From the NCBI GenBank assembly GCA_031285575.1, contig JAITVX010000229.1, positions 1 through 7,567 on the forward strand: a stretch of 7,567 nucleotides of DNA, read 5' to 3'. Shown here piece after piece: positions 1 to 6,777 of the stretch. Made by a program: the position numbers and the translations under genes. Positions within the stretch are counted from its first letter, which is position 1. Each line of letters begins with the position of its first letter. Source of the DNA: Bacteroidales bacterium (GTDB lineage Bacteria; Bacteroidota; Bacteroidia; Bacteroidales; VadinHA17). The notes under the pieces are model-generated. The model was not told the origin of the DNA and made no database searches. It saw nothing but the letters and a program-made list of their open reading frames with translations.

Positions 1-888
1 TGTTCCAAAGAACAGGACTCTATTGATAACATTACCCCAAATTTTTCAAAAGAGTTAACAGTTTTAGAAATATCTAAAGAGCAAAAAATGCTTTCGTTTG
101 AAAGCAAGGAAGATATGCATAAAACTATTAGCGAATTAATGTTTATGGACGAAGCCAAGAGAGCTGAATGGTATAAGGCGCAGGGCGGTTTTGAATCGCA
201 GGAAACGTTCATGTGGCAAGTTGTAGATGAGCTTACTGCGGCAAAAACTGTTGAAGAAGTACGGAGTATTCAAAACAGGTATTCAAATTTTTTCATTTGG
301 AACAACAACGCAGCCGATGAAGACATGAATCCTTATATTCCATCGGGCAAATATGGTTACTCTTATGTATGCAACAGAAACGGCGAAGTATTAATAGCGG
401 GCGAAGTATGCAATTTTAACAATGCAAAAACTTTGGAAGAAACCTGGCAATACAGGTGGTTTGATTCTTTCAGAGAACAGGCACAAACCAGGGCTTCTAT
501 TAACGAATGGACTAATCACCTTTATGTTTCTAACGATTCAAGCAGAAGGTTTTGGTTAAAAGCAGGTGTACACCCTTTTCAAAGGAATCACGTATTAGAT
601 CATTATGCAGAGAAGAAAGTTGTATTTTGGATTAAATATAGTACTGAGTATTATATAAAGTATGAAAGTCATAGTAGTAATTGGCAAACTAATACTAGGT
701 TCTTTGATTATGTTCGGTCTGCAAGTCCGAACTTTCATAACACATCAGAAAAATATCCTCATTATACAGAACCCATAGGTTACCAGCAATCGGGTGCTTC
801 AATGGTAGTAACCGGACGTTCGCGCGGTACAGGAACATTAGAAGGTACATTGGTAATTGCTCCACCATTTGATCGTTTAACATTATGA
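1..888 (+). CDS. Putative surface/periplasmic lipoprotein, 5' partial (possible DUF4848-like)
   Basis: The reading frame is open from the first base of the window to the TGA at 886-888 (295 residues), so the ATG at 88 is not a convincing start and the true start lies outside. The first visible codon is Cys followed by SKEQDS, which is what the mature end of a lipoprotein looks like just after a lipobox; the signal peptide itself is not visible. An early segment (LEISKEQKMLSFESKEDMHKTI) and a later one (NRNGEVLIAGEVCNF, about residues 125-140 of the visible part) resemble Bacteroides proteins of the DUF4848 type, recalled from memory and not tested. The C-terminal half is rich in Tyr, Trp, Ser and Asn, as in beta-rich exported proteins. 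No catalytic motif is seen. It overlaps the next gene by 4 bases (ATGA), indicating an operon. Function unknown; coding status sure, family tentative. Confidence 0.8.
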   Translation, partial: CSKEQDSIDNITPNFSKELTVLEISKEQKMLSFESKEDMHKTISELMFMDEAKRAEWYKAQGGFESQETFMWQVVDELTAAKTVEEVRSIQNRYSNFFIWNNNAADEDMNPYIPSGKYGYSYVCNRNGEVLIAGEVCNFNNAKTLEETWQYRWFDSFREQAQTRASINEWTNHLYVSNDSSRRFWLKAGVHPFQRNHVLDHYAEKKVVFWIKYSTEYYIKYESHSSNWQTNTRFFDYVRSASPNFHNTSEKYPHYTEPIGYQQSGASMVVTGRSRGTGTLEGTLVIAPPFDRLTL

Positions 889-1277
889 ATACTATATTAA
901 AGATAGTGCTCTTTGTTTTATCGATATCATTGATAAGTTGTACAAAAGAGATGGCGCCGACGCCTGATGTAACTACGTTGGGAGTAACCGACATAACTGC
1001 AACCTCTGCTGTTTGCAGTGTAGAATTGGATTATTCTGAAGGTTTACTTGTTGGAGTAGAGTGTTGGACAAGTCCGAAGCCTTTATTACACGTAACAATA
1101 AATAATAATGATATGTATCCTGTTCCGGACGAAGACTCATTTCAAGGAGACCGCTTTTCATGTGAAATGACAGGCCTTACTCCCGGAACCCAATATTGGG
1201 TGCAGGCTCATGTTAGCCGATATGGCGGTATAACTAAATATGGGGAAGTGATTGTGTTTACTACTCCTGCCGAGTAA
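885..1277 (+). CDS. Small lipoprotein with one fibronectin type III-like domain
   Basis: This 130-residue protein starts with a lipoprotein signal: Lys6, a hydrophobic run at 7-17 and a lipobox LISC with Cys19 as the lipidation site. After a short Pro/Thr linker, residues about 32-128 form one FN3-like module. It shows ITATSAVCSVEL on the early strands, a GVECWTSPKP segment matching the 'GvCWStsp.P' pattern common in Bacteroidetes FN3 lipoproteins, and TGLTPGTQYWVQAHV followed by YGEVIVFTTP on the last strands. Such modules usually act as structural or binding spacers on secreted and surface proteins; no enzyme domain is attached. The ATG overlaps the stop of the upstream gene (ATGA, 885-888), so its translation is probably coupled and the two lipoproteins may work together at the membrane. 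Cys44, Cys60 and Cys93 are additional cysteines. The partner or ligand is unknown. Confidence 0.85.
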   Translation: MNTILKIVLFVLSISLISCTKEMAPTPDVTTLGVTDITATSAVCSVELDYSEGLLVGVECWTSPKPLLHVTINNNDMYPVPDEDSFQGDRFSCEMTGLTPGTQYWVQAHVSRYGGITKYGEVIVFTTPAE

Positions 1278-1296
1278 TAGTATTAATAAATTATTC

Positions 1297-1330
1297 AAAT
1301 AAGGCGTCCCAAAAGCGGATGCCTTATTTT
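1297..1330 (+). terminator. Rho-independent terminator after the lipoprotein pair
   Basis: AAATAAGGCGTCC (1297-1309) pairs with GGATGCCTTATTT (1317-1329), with one G-T wobble and a 7-base loop, followed by a T-rich stretch on the + strand. It lies 20 bases after the stop of the FN3 lipoprotein. The reverse strand also has an A/T-rich tail after the stem, so it may also stop the convergent SIMPL gene, though less clearly. Confidence 0.8.
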
Positions 1331-1402
1331 ATTTATGCGGGGATGGTAGGCACTGGCGCCACCAACGTTCTGTTTTAAATTTATTCAGAACAGTTTCTTG
1401 TT

Positions 1403-2137
1403 CTATTCCAAAATAAATACTGCCGCAATTCTTGTTGTTATTTCCATTTCGCCGGAAGGCAGTACGGTTGAATCTGAAACGTCTTTGGCTACCGACATTT
1501 CCTGTACTGCACCAAACATCATTCTGTTGTTAACCGGCATGAGCTGTTGGTTGCCTTCTTCCGATATGCTTAATATTTTTACAACTTTAAGCCCCGAAAG
1601 TTCTGCATACTGTTTTGCCTTTTCTTCTGCTTTCCGAAATGCAAGCTCGCGCGATTTAATAAAGTGCTCCGTGTTGTTTTTTACACTAAAATTCATCCCG
1701 TTTAGCTCTATCCCGTTAATACGGACAAGCATGTCAATTATTTTAGAAGCCTTTTCGTTATCGGTTTGAATATCGTGTATCGAAAATGTTATACTCTGCT
1801 CTCCTCTTTGCCCTATTAATATGCGCCTGTTTGAACTGTAATCGTACTCCGGATTAAATGTAAGCGAGGCAGTACTTATATCTTTGTCTTCAATATTCAT
1901 ACTTTTCAGTATTTCTAATGCCTGCCTTGTCATCCTGCTTATTTCTTCCTGCGCCAGCTGCGTTGTTTGTGCTGTTTTGCTTAACGAAATACTCATCTGA
2001 ACCATATCGGGGTTAACCGAAACCGTACCTGTTCCAATAACCGAAACCGTACTTTGATTTTTTTGTTGAACACTGCTGTTACATCCTGCCACAAGCACAA
2101 CAACCAATATTAAAATAGCGTATTTAATACTTTTCAT
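1403..2137 (-). CDS. SIMPL domain (DUF541) lipoprotein
   Basis: The 244-residue protein begins with a lipoprotein signal: Lys2 and Lys5, a hydrophobic core at 6-17 and lipobox VAGC with Cys19, followed by a Ser/Gln/Asn-rich linker. Residues about 31-242 are a SIMPL (DUF541) domain: VSVIGTGTVSVNPDMV at the start (the usual 'v.G.G.v...PD' signature), a long helix with SKTAQTTQLAQEE, a central YDYSSN..ILIGQ turn, the helix AFRKAEEKAKQYAELSG and a final strand VLPSGEMEITTRIAAVFIL. Family members are envelope proteins of poorly defined role, related to E. coli YggE, which has been linked to oxidative stress. Nothing here shows a catalytic site. The gene is monocistronic in this window, convergent with the lipoprotein pair and with its own candidate promoter. 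The family call is strong; the biochemical role is unknown. Confidence 0.92.
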   Translation of the reverse strand: MKSIKYAILILVVVLVAGCNSSVQQKNQSTVSVIGTGTVSVNPDMVQMSISLSKTAQTTQLAQEEISRMTRQALEILKSMNIEDKDISTASLTFNPEYDYSSNRRILIGQRGEQSITFSIHDIQTDNEKASKIIDMLVRINGIELNGMNFSVKNNTEHFIKSRELAFRKAEEKAKQYAELSGLKVVKILSISEEGNQQLMPVNNRMMFGAVQEMSVAKDVSDSTVLPSGEMEITTRIAAVFILE

Positions 2138-2180
2138 GTTTTTTGAATTTTATTTTTTGTTGAACGGTTATATTTTCGTA

Positions 2181-2210
2181 CAAAACTATACTTTTCTTTT
2201 ATTACTAACA
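2181..2210 (-). promoter_or_regulatory. Candidate Bacteroidetes-type promoter of the SIMPL gene
   Basis: On the minus strand TAGTTTTG (2188-2181) matches the Bacteroidetes -7 consensus TAnnTTTG exactly. Eighteen bases upstream is TGTT (2210-2207), a weak match to the -33 TTG element. The -7 box is 43 bases upstream of the SIMPL start codon, giving a plausible leader of about 35 bases. The region is AT-rich, so a chance match is possible. Confidence 0.5.
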
Positions 2211-2412
2211 GTATTTAAAGCGAATATACAATCAAAATCAATACCAATCATAAAAACTCCCGCCACTCTGCTATAAATAACAATCCTGTTTACAGTGTTT
2301 TTTACCAATATAATAAATACCCAAAGCCCGGTTCATACAAAACCTCTGCCGAGCATATATCAAAAGAAACCAGTACAATTGAGTGTATAATATATATAAC
2401 CAAATACAGGTA

Positions 2413-4347
2413 TCACTTTGATGTCATCACAAAGCCGCCGCGGGGCTGAATCGTAACACTGATTTTCCCGTTTCTAATGTCAGCCGATTTGACCGATGGG
2501 TTGCGCGCCGTATCATCGTTATACAGCGACACAGCCTTTCCGTCCAGCATCGGCAACTCCAGTTCCAGCGTCAGCGCCTCGGCCTCGTTGCTCACTCCGG
2601 CCACATACCATTGGTTACCATGCCGGCGGGCTATAACCGCATATTTACCAGGATAACCGTCTATGAAACGTGTTTCGTCCCAAGTGGTAGGCACACGGCG
2701 CATGAAGTCGAGTGCGAAAACCGGCGCATCGGTAAGGTTGTTAGGCGTCAGTGCGAACATCTGCACAGGATTCTGAAACAACACCGCCGTAGCCAACTGG
2801 AACGAGTCGGTGGTCAGTCGCTTGTTGCGCGGGCCTTCGTTGCTCTTAACAAGGAATTTATTGAGGAACACGCCGCCGAACTCCATCGATGCCACTGTAT
2901 TGCGGATAAAAGGGTGCAGTGAGGCGTAGAAAGCCTCGTTTTCACGCGTATGCTCGTTGAATATCAGCATCTCCGATGCCAGCACAGCCTCGCTGCCAAC
3001 AAAGTTGGGGTACATTCGTTCCCAGCCGCGGGGCAGGGTGGCGCCGTGGAATATGATTGTTAAGCCATAGTCGTTGGCATCAGAGAGGATATCCTCGTAC
3101 AGGCGCATAGTTTCCTGTTTGTCGCCGCCCAAAAAGTCGATTTTCAGTCCGCTGACACCCATCTCGCGTAGCCAACGCATCTCCTCTTTGCGTGCTATGG
3201 ATGTGTTCATACGGTTCTTTGGGCCTTGCGGGGCATCGTTAAACGAGCCGTTGGAGTTGTACCACAGCAGTACTCCTACGTCCTTCGACTTGGCGTAGCG
3301 AATCAGTTCAGCCATGCGCTCCTTACCTATGTTGGCGTCCCAAAAGGCATCTATGAGTATGTATTCGAAATTGAGTTCGGCGGCCAAATCGATGAACCGC
3401 ACCTGGTCGTCCCAATTCATGCTCTGATCCTGCCACACTATCCAACTCCATGTGGCGCGGCCGTACTCATAGTCGCGCGAGGGTTCGTAAAGCGGCTCTA
3501 CCACGTCGAACGGTATAGTAGTTTCCACTATTGGCGCCAGCGTTTCGCTAACGGTGATAGTGCGCCAGGGAGTAACTCCGGGCAGGCCCAGCTGCGCACC
3601 GTTACTGCCGAAACCATTATTTTGGGCAGGATTCGGGAAATCGACAGTGTAGAGCCCTTCGCGAGTGCCGCTGCTCAGGTGCGAGGCACAGTATAGGCTC
3701 CGTACGCCTGTTTCCGACAGTAATACCCAGCCTTGCCCGCCCACCCGGAACAGGCCAGGGAATACATAGCCATCGCTGCTCTGTCTGCCCATCCGTGCGT
3801 CGGCCTCGTAACCGCTCTCGTAGCTGGGCGAAGTGCGGGCAAAGCCCCCCATCGGCCCCATCATAGGCGATAGAAACGTAGTAGTTACTGCCGGAAAATC
3901 GAAACCTGTTGCTTCGCGCTCAATCACGACCGCTTGCGTGCCGCCCCAGGCCGGAATCTCGTAACGGAAGGCAATGTCGTTGTTGCTTACATTAAAAGTG
4001 ATTGATATCTGGCGATCACGCACGTTCTCAAATGTACATGTCAGCGTGTTGGCGCGGTAGTCAATCTGCGACTGTTTGATTCTGTCCATAGTGTATGATT
4101 CGTTGATGTTTGAACGTGTTTCGCCTACCCACGTCATGCCGGTACTGAAATCGCCCTCGTTGGTAATAAACCCCAGCGGCGAGGGTTCCAGCATAATATT
4201 ACCGTTATAGTTGACTGAATAGTACGGCAGGCCGGCTTCGACCGTTACTTCGACGGTCAAATTACCGTCCGGGCTCGAAATACTGGCCTGTTGCGCCCAT
4301 GCGGCGAACGATGCCAGAAACAGAAAAGAAAAGAAGATTGCTTTCAT
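2413..4347 (-). CDS. Glycoside hydrolase family 97 (alpha-glucosidase/alpha-galactosidase type), secreted
   Basis: The 644 residues match the usual GH97 size. An N-terminal type I signal peptide (hydrophobic 4-16, AWA before Gln19) sends it to the periplasm. Residues about 20-285 are the N-terminal beta-sandwich, opening with the typical SSPDGNLTVEV. The (beta/alpha)8 barrel follows (about 295-555), with the runs WSWIVWQDQSMNWDD and YILIDAFWD. The C-terminal beta domain (about 560-642) ends in RGGFVM. GLKIDF places Asp404 as the likely nucleophile of retaining GH97 enzymes. In the FHGATLPRGWERMYPN...GSEAVLASE block, Glu453 and Glu459 have the 6-residue spacing of SusB Glu526 and Glu532; Glu459 also lies 55 residues after Asp404, as Glu470 does after Asp415 in the B. 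thetaiotaomicron retaining alpha-galactosidase (numbers from memory). I infer a retaining alpha-glycosidase; sugar specificity cannot be read. No SusC/SusD genes lie in the window, and the gene is GC-richer than its left neighbours. Confidence 0.95.
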   Translation of the reverse strand: MKAIFFSFLFLASFAAWAQQASISSPDGNLTVEVTVEAGLPYYSVNYNGNIMLEPSPLGFITNEGDFSTGMTWVGETRSNINESYTMDRIKQSQIDYRANTLTCTFENVRDRQISITFNVSNNDIAFRYEIPAWGGTQAVVIEREATGFDFPAVTTTFLSPMMGPMGGFARTSPSYESGYEADARMGRQSSDGYVFPGLFRVGGQGWVLLSETGVRSLYCASHLSSGTREGLYTVDFPNPAQNNGFGSNGAQLGLPGVTPWRTITVSETLAPIVETTIPFDVVEPLYEPSRDYEYGRATWSWIVWQDQSMNWDDQVRFIDLAAELNFEYILIDAFWDANIGKERMAELIRYAKSKDVGVLLWYNSNGSFNDAPQGPKNRMNTSIARKEEMRWLREMGVSGLKIDFLGGDKQETMRLYEDILSDANDYGLTIIFHGATLPRGWERMYPNFVGSEAVLASEMLIFNEHTRENEAFYASLHPFIRNTVASMEFGGVFLNKFLVKSNEGPRNKRLTTDSFQLATAVLFQNPVQMFALTPNNLTDAPVFALDFMRRVPTTWDETRFIDGYPGKYAVIARRHGNQWYVAGVSNEAEALTLELELPMLDGKAVSLYNDDTARNPSVKSADIRNGKISVTIQPRGGFVMTSK

Positions 4348-4700
4348 TGTTTTTGAGATTTGAATAAAATATGATACGTCTCAGCCATTTTGCAAACAAG
4401 CGTATAATGGCGCTCAACTTTCACCTTTTATTATTTTTCGATAAATATAATGAATATTTTTAGAAACTGTTTTGAATTTACCTGATAAGTTTTTCTTTGT
4501 ACCCTTCAATGAACTGCGTAAAACGCCGCGTCAACTTCTAAACGTACTTCGTGCAGGGCTGCACAGTATTTTCGCGGAGTTGCGATACCCTTGTGCAGCA
4601 GTGCGCGATACTTTTACGGAGCTGTGATACCATCACGTATTTGCGAGGGCATCCCATCTATTAATTATGAATTATCAATTGTTTTTCGTTATTTCGGTGT
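4348..4700. other. 353-base non-coding region between GH97 and histidine kinase genes
   Basis: No plausible protein is encoded here on either strand. The left part (4348-4500) is AT-rich and should contain the GH97 promoter, but I found no convincing TTG/TAnnTTTG pair; TACGCTTG on the minus strand near 4430-4437 is a one-mismatch -7 candidate without a well-spaced partner. The middle (4551-4650) is GC-richer and repetitive. The right end (4660-4680) is a short AT-rich stretch with AATTAT and related words repeated. No clear terminator was found after the histidine kinase, so read-through into GH97 is possible. Confidence 0.6.
4551..4631. repeat. Imperfect 42-base tandem repeat in the intergenic region
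   Basis: Two 39-base units, 4551-4589 and 4593-4631, align without gaps with 28 of 39 identical bases; each begins GTGCAG and ends GATACC, with a 3-base spacer (period 42). The best-kept core is the CGGAG..TG.GATACC half. A degraded third copy may follow at about 4635-4656 (CGTATTTGCGAGGGCATCCC). No open frame runs through it that resembles a protein. Function unknown; a folded RNA leader, a protein-binding array or an intergenic repeat family are all possible. Confidence 0.55.
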
Positions 4701-5930
4701 TCAGCCTACATGAAACACAAATTCCAGTCCGTGGGGGGCGGTGTTGCGGGCGGAAATTGTGCCGCCGTGGAATTGAACGGCGTTTTTGACGATAGACAAA
4801 CCAAGGCCCGAGCCACCCGTGTCGCGTGTACGGCCTTCGCCGACACGGTAGAAACGCTCAAAAATGCGCTCCAGATGGTACTTATCGGCAATTCCAACGC
4901 CCGTGTCGGCAAATGAAAATTCGACCATTCCGTCAGCTTTTCGGACTGCACGGATACGAATTTCGACATTGTTCCCCGCGTGGGCTATAACGTTGTCGGT
5001 AAGGTTGCGAAAAACAGAGTAGAGCAGTCCCTCGTTGCCTTGAACCACAAGTCCTTCCGGCAGTTCGGCCGTAAACGAAATTCCACGCTCGGCCAGCCGG
5101 GCGGCAGTATCGGCTTGAACCCTGTTCAGTAACTTTTCGATATCGACCTCAGAGAACCGGAATGTGTCTTGTTTCTCATCGAGGCGCGACAAAAGGCTCA
5201 TATCGGAAATCAATTCCGACAAGTTCAGGGTCTGACAATAGGCACGTTGCAGATATTCCTGTGCACGGGGAACCGTGAGGTCGTTCTCAAGCACTATTTC
5301 GAGAAAACCGCGAATGCTGGTTACTGGCGTGCGCAGTTCGTGGGCTATATTGCCGGTAAGCTCCTGTTTCAAACGGCGGTTTTTCTCCTGAATCTCGAAT
5401 TGATGCAAACGCTGCTCGGAGCGGCCGAAATTCCGTCCGAAATACCATATAAAGCCCAAGCCGGCAAGGAAAAGCGCCATAACGAAATACAGGAACGTAT
5501 TGTCGGGTTTAAGGAACGAGCGCACCGTTATGTCGTAAGGTATGGCCACGCGCACAATAACGTTCGTGCCGTTGTCCTTGGCGTAATAGAGATAGGGGCG
5601 GTTGTTAGAGGTAGAGTTACGGATGTCGGAGCCTTTCCCTTTCCGGATGGCTTCGGCGATTTCGCGGCGTGTAAGGTGGTTTTCCATCTGTGAGACATTC
5701 GCCTTATTATCGCTCAGAACGGTTCCATCGCGATCTATCAAAGTGATGCGCAATTCAGGCGGGAAAACGGCGGCCGGCGCTTTGGCGAGAACCTGGCCGG
5801 CATAAACGTCTAATTTTTCGATCAGTATTTCGGTTTTATAGCTTCGTACGCGCTGTTGCTCGAAAATCACTATCGCGGTGGTGAAGGCCGCAAATATTAC
5901 GAAAAAACTTATCGCTAATTTCTTTGTCAT
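4701..5930 (-). CDS. Membrane sensor histidine kinase, PhoR-like
   Basis: This 409-residue kinase senses an unknown envelope signal, autophosphorylates on His and passes the phosphate to the regulator encoded just upstream. TM1 spans about 5-23 and TM2 about 144-164, enclosing a periplasmic domain of about 120 residues. Its segment ITLIDRDGTVLSD followed by MENHLTR and PYLYYAK resembles the extracytoplasmic PAS-like sensor of PhoR-type kinases. The HisKA domain carries HELRTP with His197 as phospho-acceptor and Glu198/Thr201 in the ExxT phosphatase position. The ATPase domain has the N box RNLTDN (Asn309, Asn313), the G1 box DTGVGI (Asp342), the F box FERFYR (357-362) and the G2 box GGSGLGLSIVK (372-382), so all catalytic motifs are intact. 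There is no receiver domain, so it is a classical, non-hybrid kinase. Its ATG overlaps the regulator's stop (5927-5930), indicating translational coupling. PhoR identity (phosphate sensing) is not established, as no pst/phoU genes are in view. Confidence 0.95.
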   Translation of the reverse strand: MTKKLAISFFVIFAAFTTAIVIFEQQRVRSYKTEILIEKLDVYAGQVLAKAPAAVFPPELRITLIDRDGTVLSDNKANVSQMENHLTRREIAEAIRKGKGSDIRNSTSNNRPYLYYAKDNGTNVIVRVAIPYDITVRSFLKPDNTFLYFVMALFLAGLGFIWYFGRNFGRSEQRLHQFEIQEKNRRLKQELTGNIAHELRTPVTSIRGFLEIVLENDLTVPRAQEYLQRAYCQTLNLSELISDMSLLSRLDEKQDTFRFSEVDIEKLLNRVQADTAARLAERGISFTAELPEGLVVQGNEGLLYSVFRNLTDNVIAHAGNNVEIRIRAVRKADGMVEFSFADTGVGIADKYHLERIFERFYRVGEGRTRDTGGSGLGLSIVKNAVQFHGGTISARNTAPHGLEFVFHVG

Positions 5931-6610
5931 TTCTCATTAGGATTAAACCGGTATCCGTATCCGGGGCGACTCGAAATCCACTCTGCCTTGCCGCCCATCT
6001 TTTTTCGCAGACGGGCAATGTGCACATCTACGGTTCGCCCGGTGGTGTAAGGATAGTCGCTCCAGAGTTGGTTGATTATCTCTTCGCGCGAGAACAGATG
6101 GCTGGGACTGGCCACCAGCAGGGTGAGTATCTCGAACTCGGTTTTAGTAAGCGGGATAACATTGCCGGCGATAAACAACTCTTTCGTTTGGAAATCTATC
6201 GCAAGATCGTCTATCGTAAGCCTGTCGTCTGTTTTCACTTCTGCTCCCGCACTGCGTTTCAACACGGCACGAACCCGCGCCGAAACCTCTTTTAGCGAGA
6301 ACGGTTTGGATATATAGTCGTCGCCGCCCACCGAAAAACCAGTGAGCATATCGTTCTCGGTGTCTTTGGCGGTAAGGAAAATTATTGGCATAGTGTTGCC
6401 TTTCTTGCGCAGCTTTTCGGCCAAACGGTAGCCCGACATTCCGCCCATCATAACGTCTAAAAGTATTAGAGCGTGGTCGGGCGAGAGTTTTTCGAGCGCC
6501 TCCTCAGCCGACGAAGCCTCACAGACTTCATATCCTTCGTTTTGCAGGTTGAACGACAGTATTTCCCTTATGTCCTGCTCGTCGTCAACTATCAATATTT
6601 TTTGTTCCAT
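5927..6610 (-). CDS. OmpR/PhoB-family response regulator
   Basis: The 227-residue protein is a two-domain DNA-binding regulator paired with the downstream kinase. The receiver domain (about 3-118) has the acidic pair Asp9/Asp10, the phosphorylation site Asp52 in LILLDVMM, Thr80 in IIFLTAKD and Lys102 in SKPF, all the conserved positions. The OmpR-type winged helix (about 129-224) shows the LTKTEFEILTLL entry helix, the GRTVDVHIARLRKKMG recognition helix (191-206) and the RPGYGYRF wing (215-222). Family members bind direct-repeat operators as dimers after phosphorylation. It is the first gene of the pair; a candidate promoter lies about 37 bases upstream, and the strong terminator of the next gene lies beyond that, so the pair is a transcription unit of its own. 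Target genes are not evident from the window; the nearby GH97 gene is a possible but unproven one. Confidence 0.96.
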   Translation of the reverse strand: MEQKILIVDDEQDIREILSFNLQNEGYEVCEASSAEEALEKLSPDHALILLDVMMGGMSGYRLAEKLRKKGNTMPIIFLTAKDTENDMLTGFSVGGDDYISKPFSLKEVSARVRAVLKRSAGAEVKTDDRLTIDDLAIDFQTKELFIAGNVIPLTKTEFEILTLLVASPSHLFSREEIINQLWSDYPYTTGRTVDVHIARLRKKMGGKAEWISSRPGYGYRFNPNEK

Positions 6611-6646
6611 AGTTATAAGTTTTCAGTTTAATACTGTTGCTTTATG

Positions 6647-6676
6647 CAAAATTGTTGTGTATTTACAGTGTAGCAA
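6647..6676 (-). promoter_or_regulatory. Candidate promoter of the two-component operon
   Basis: On the minus strand TTG (6676-6674) is followed after exactly 19 bases by CAATTTTG (6654-6647), a one-mismatch match to the Bacteroidetes -7 box TAnnTTTG at normal spacing. It lies 36 bases upstream of the response regulator's ATG and downstream of the terminator at 6695-6735, the expected place for this unit's promoter. Confidence 0.5.
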
Positions 6677-6694
6677 TGTATGGCATTACTTTTT

Positions 6695-6735
6695 AAAACA
6701 AAAGCCCTTTAAGCAATTTTAACTTAAAGGGCTTT
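6695..6735 (-). terminator. Strong rho-independent terminator of the beta-barrel gene
   Basis: AAAGCCCTTTAAG (6701-6713) and CTTAAAGGGCTTT (6723-6735) are perfect 13-base inverted repeats around a 9-base loop. On the minus strand the stem runs directly into TTTTGTTTT, so it ends transcription coming from the beta-barrel gene (stop at 6778) and insulates the two-component operon. The + strand side has no T tract. Confidence 0.88.
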
Positions 6736-6777
6736 CATAAAAAACAACTTATGGTTTAAATATATTTTTCATAAATA

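Noticed and set aside
695..994. Open frame of 99 codons on the - strand
   Set aside because: Antisense to the end of the first lipoprotein and the start of the FN3 lipoprotein, both of which have coherent protein features.
1367..1391. Inverted repeat GTTCTG...CAGAAC as a terminator for the SIMPL gene
   Set aside because: The stem is only 6 bases with a 13-base loop and has no T tract on the minus strand; the hairpin at 1297-1330 is a better stop.
1398..1769. Open frame of 123 codons on the + strand
   Set aside because: Antisense to the SIMPL gene, with a Ser/Thr-rich composition typical of a complementary-strand shadow.
2286..2295. CTGT-TT-ACAG inverted repeat as an operator
   Set aside because: Four-base arms are expected by chance in a 275-base spacer, and no second copy was found.
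3226..3696. Open frame of 156 codons on the + strand
   Set aside because: It lies entirely antisense to the GH97 gene, in a GC-richer segment where long antisense frames are expected, and its translation has no recognisable domain or signal.
5169..5693. Open frame of 174 codons on the + strand
   Set aside because: Antisense to the histidine kinase, whose motifs are complete; the translated protein looks like a frame shadow.
4701..6610. Calling the two-component pair phoB/phoR
   Set aside because: Architecture fits, but many OmpR-type pairs look the same and no phosphate genes are visible, so the symbols were withheld.
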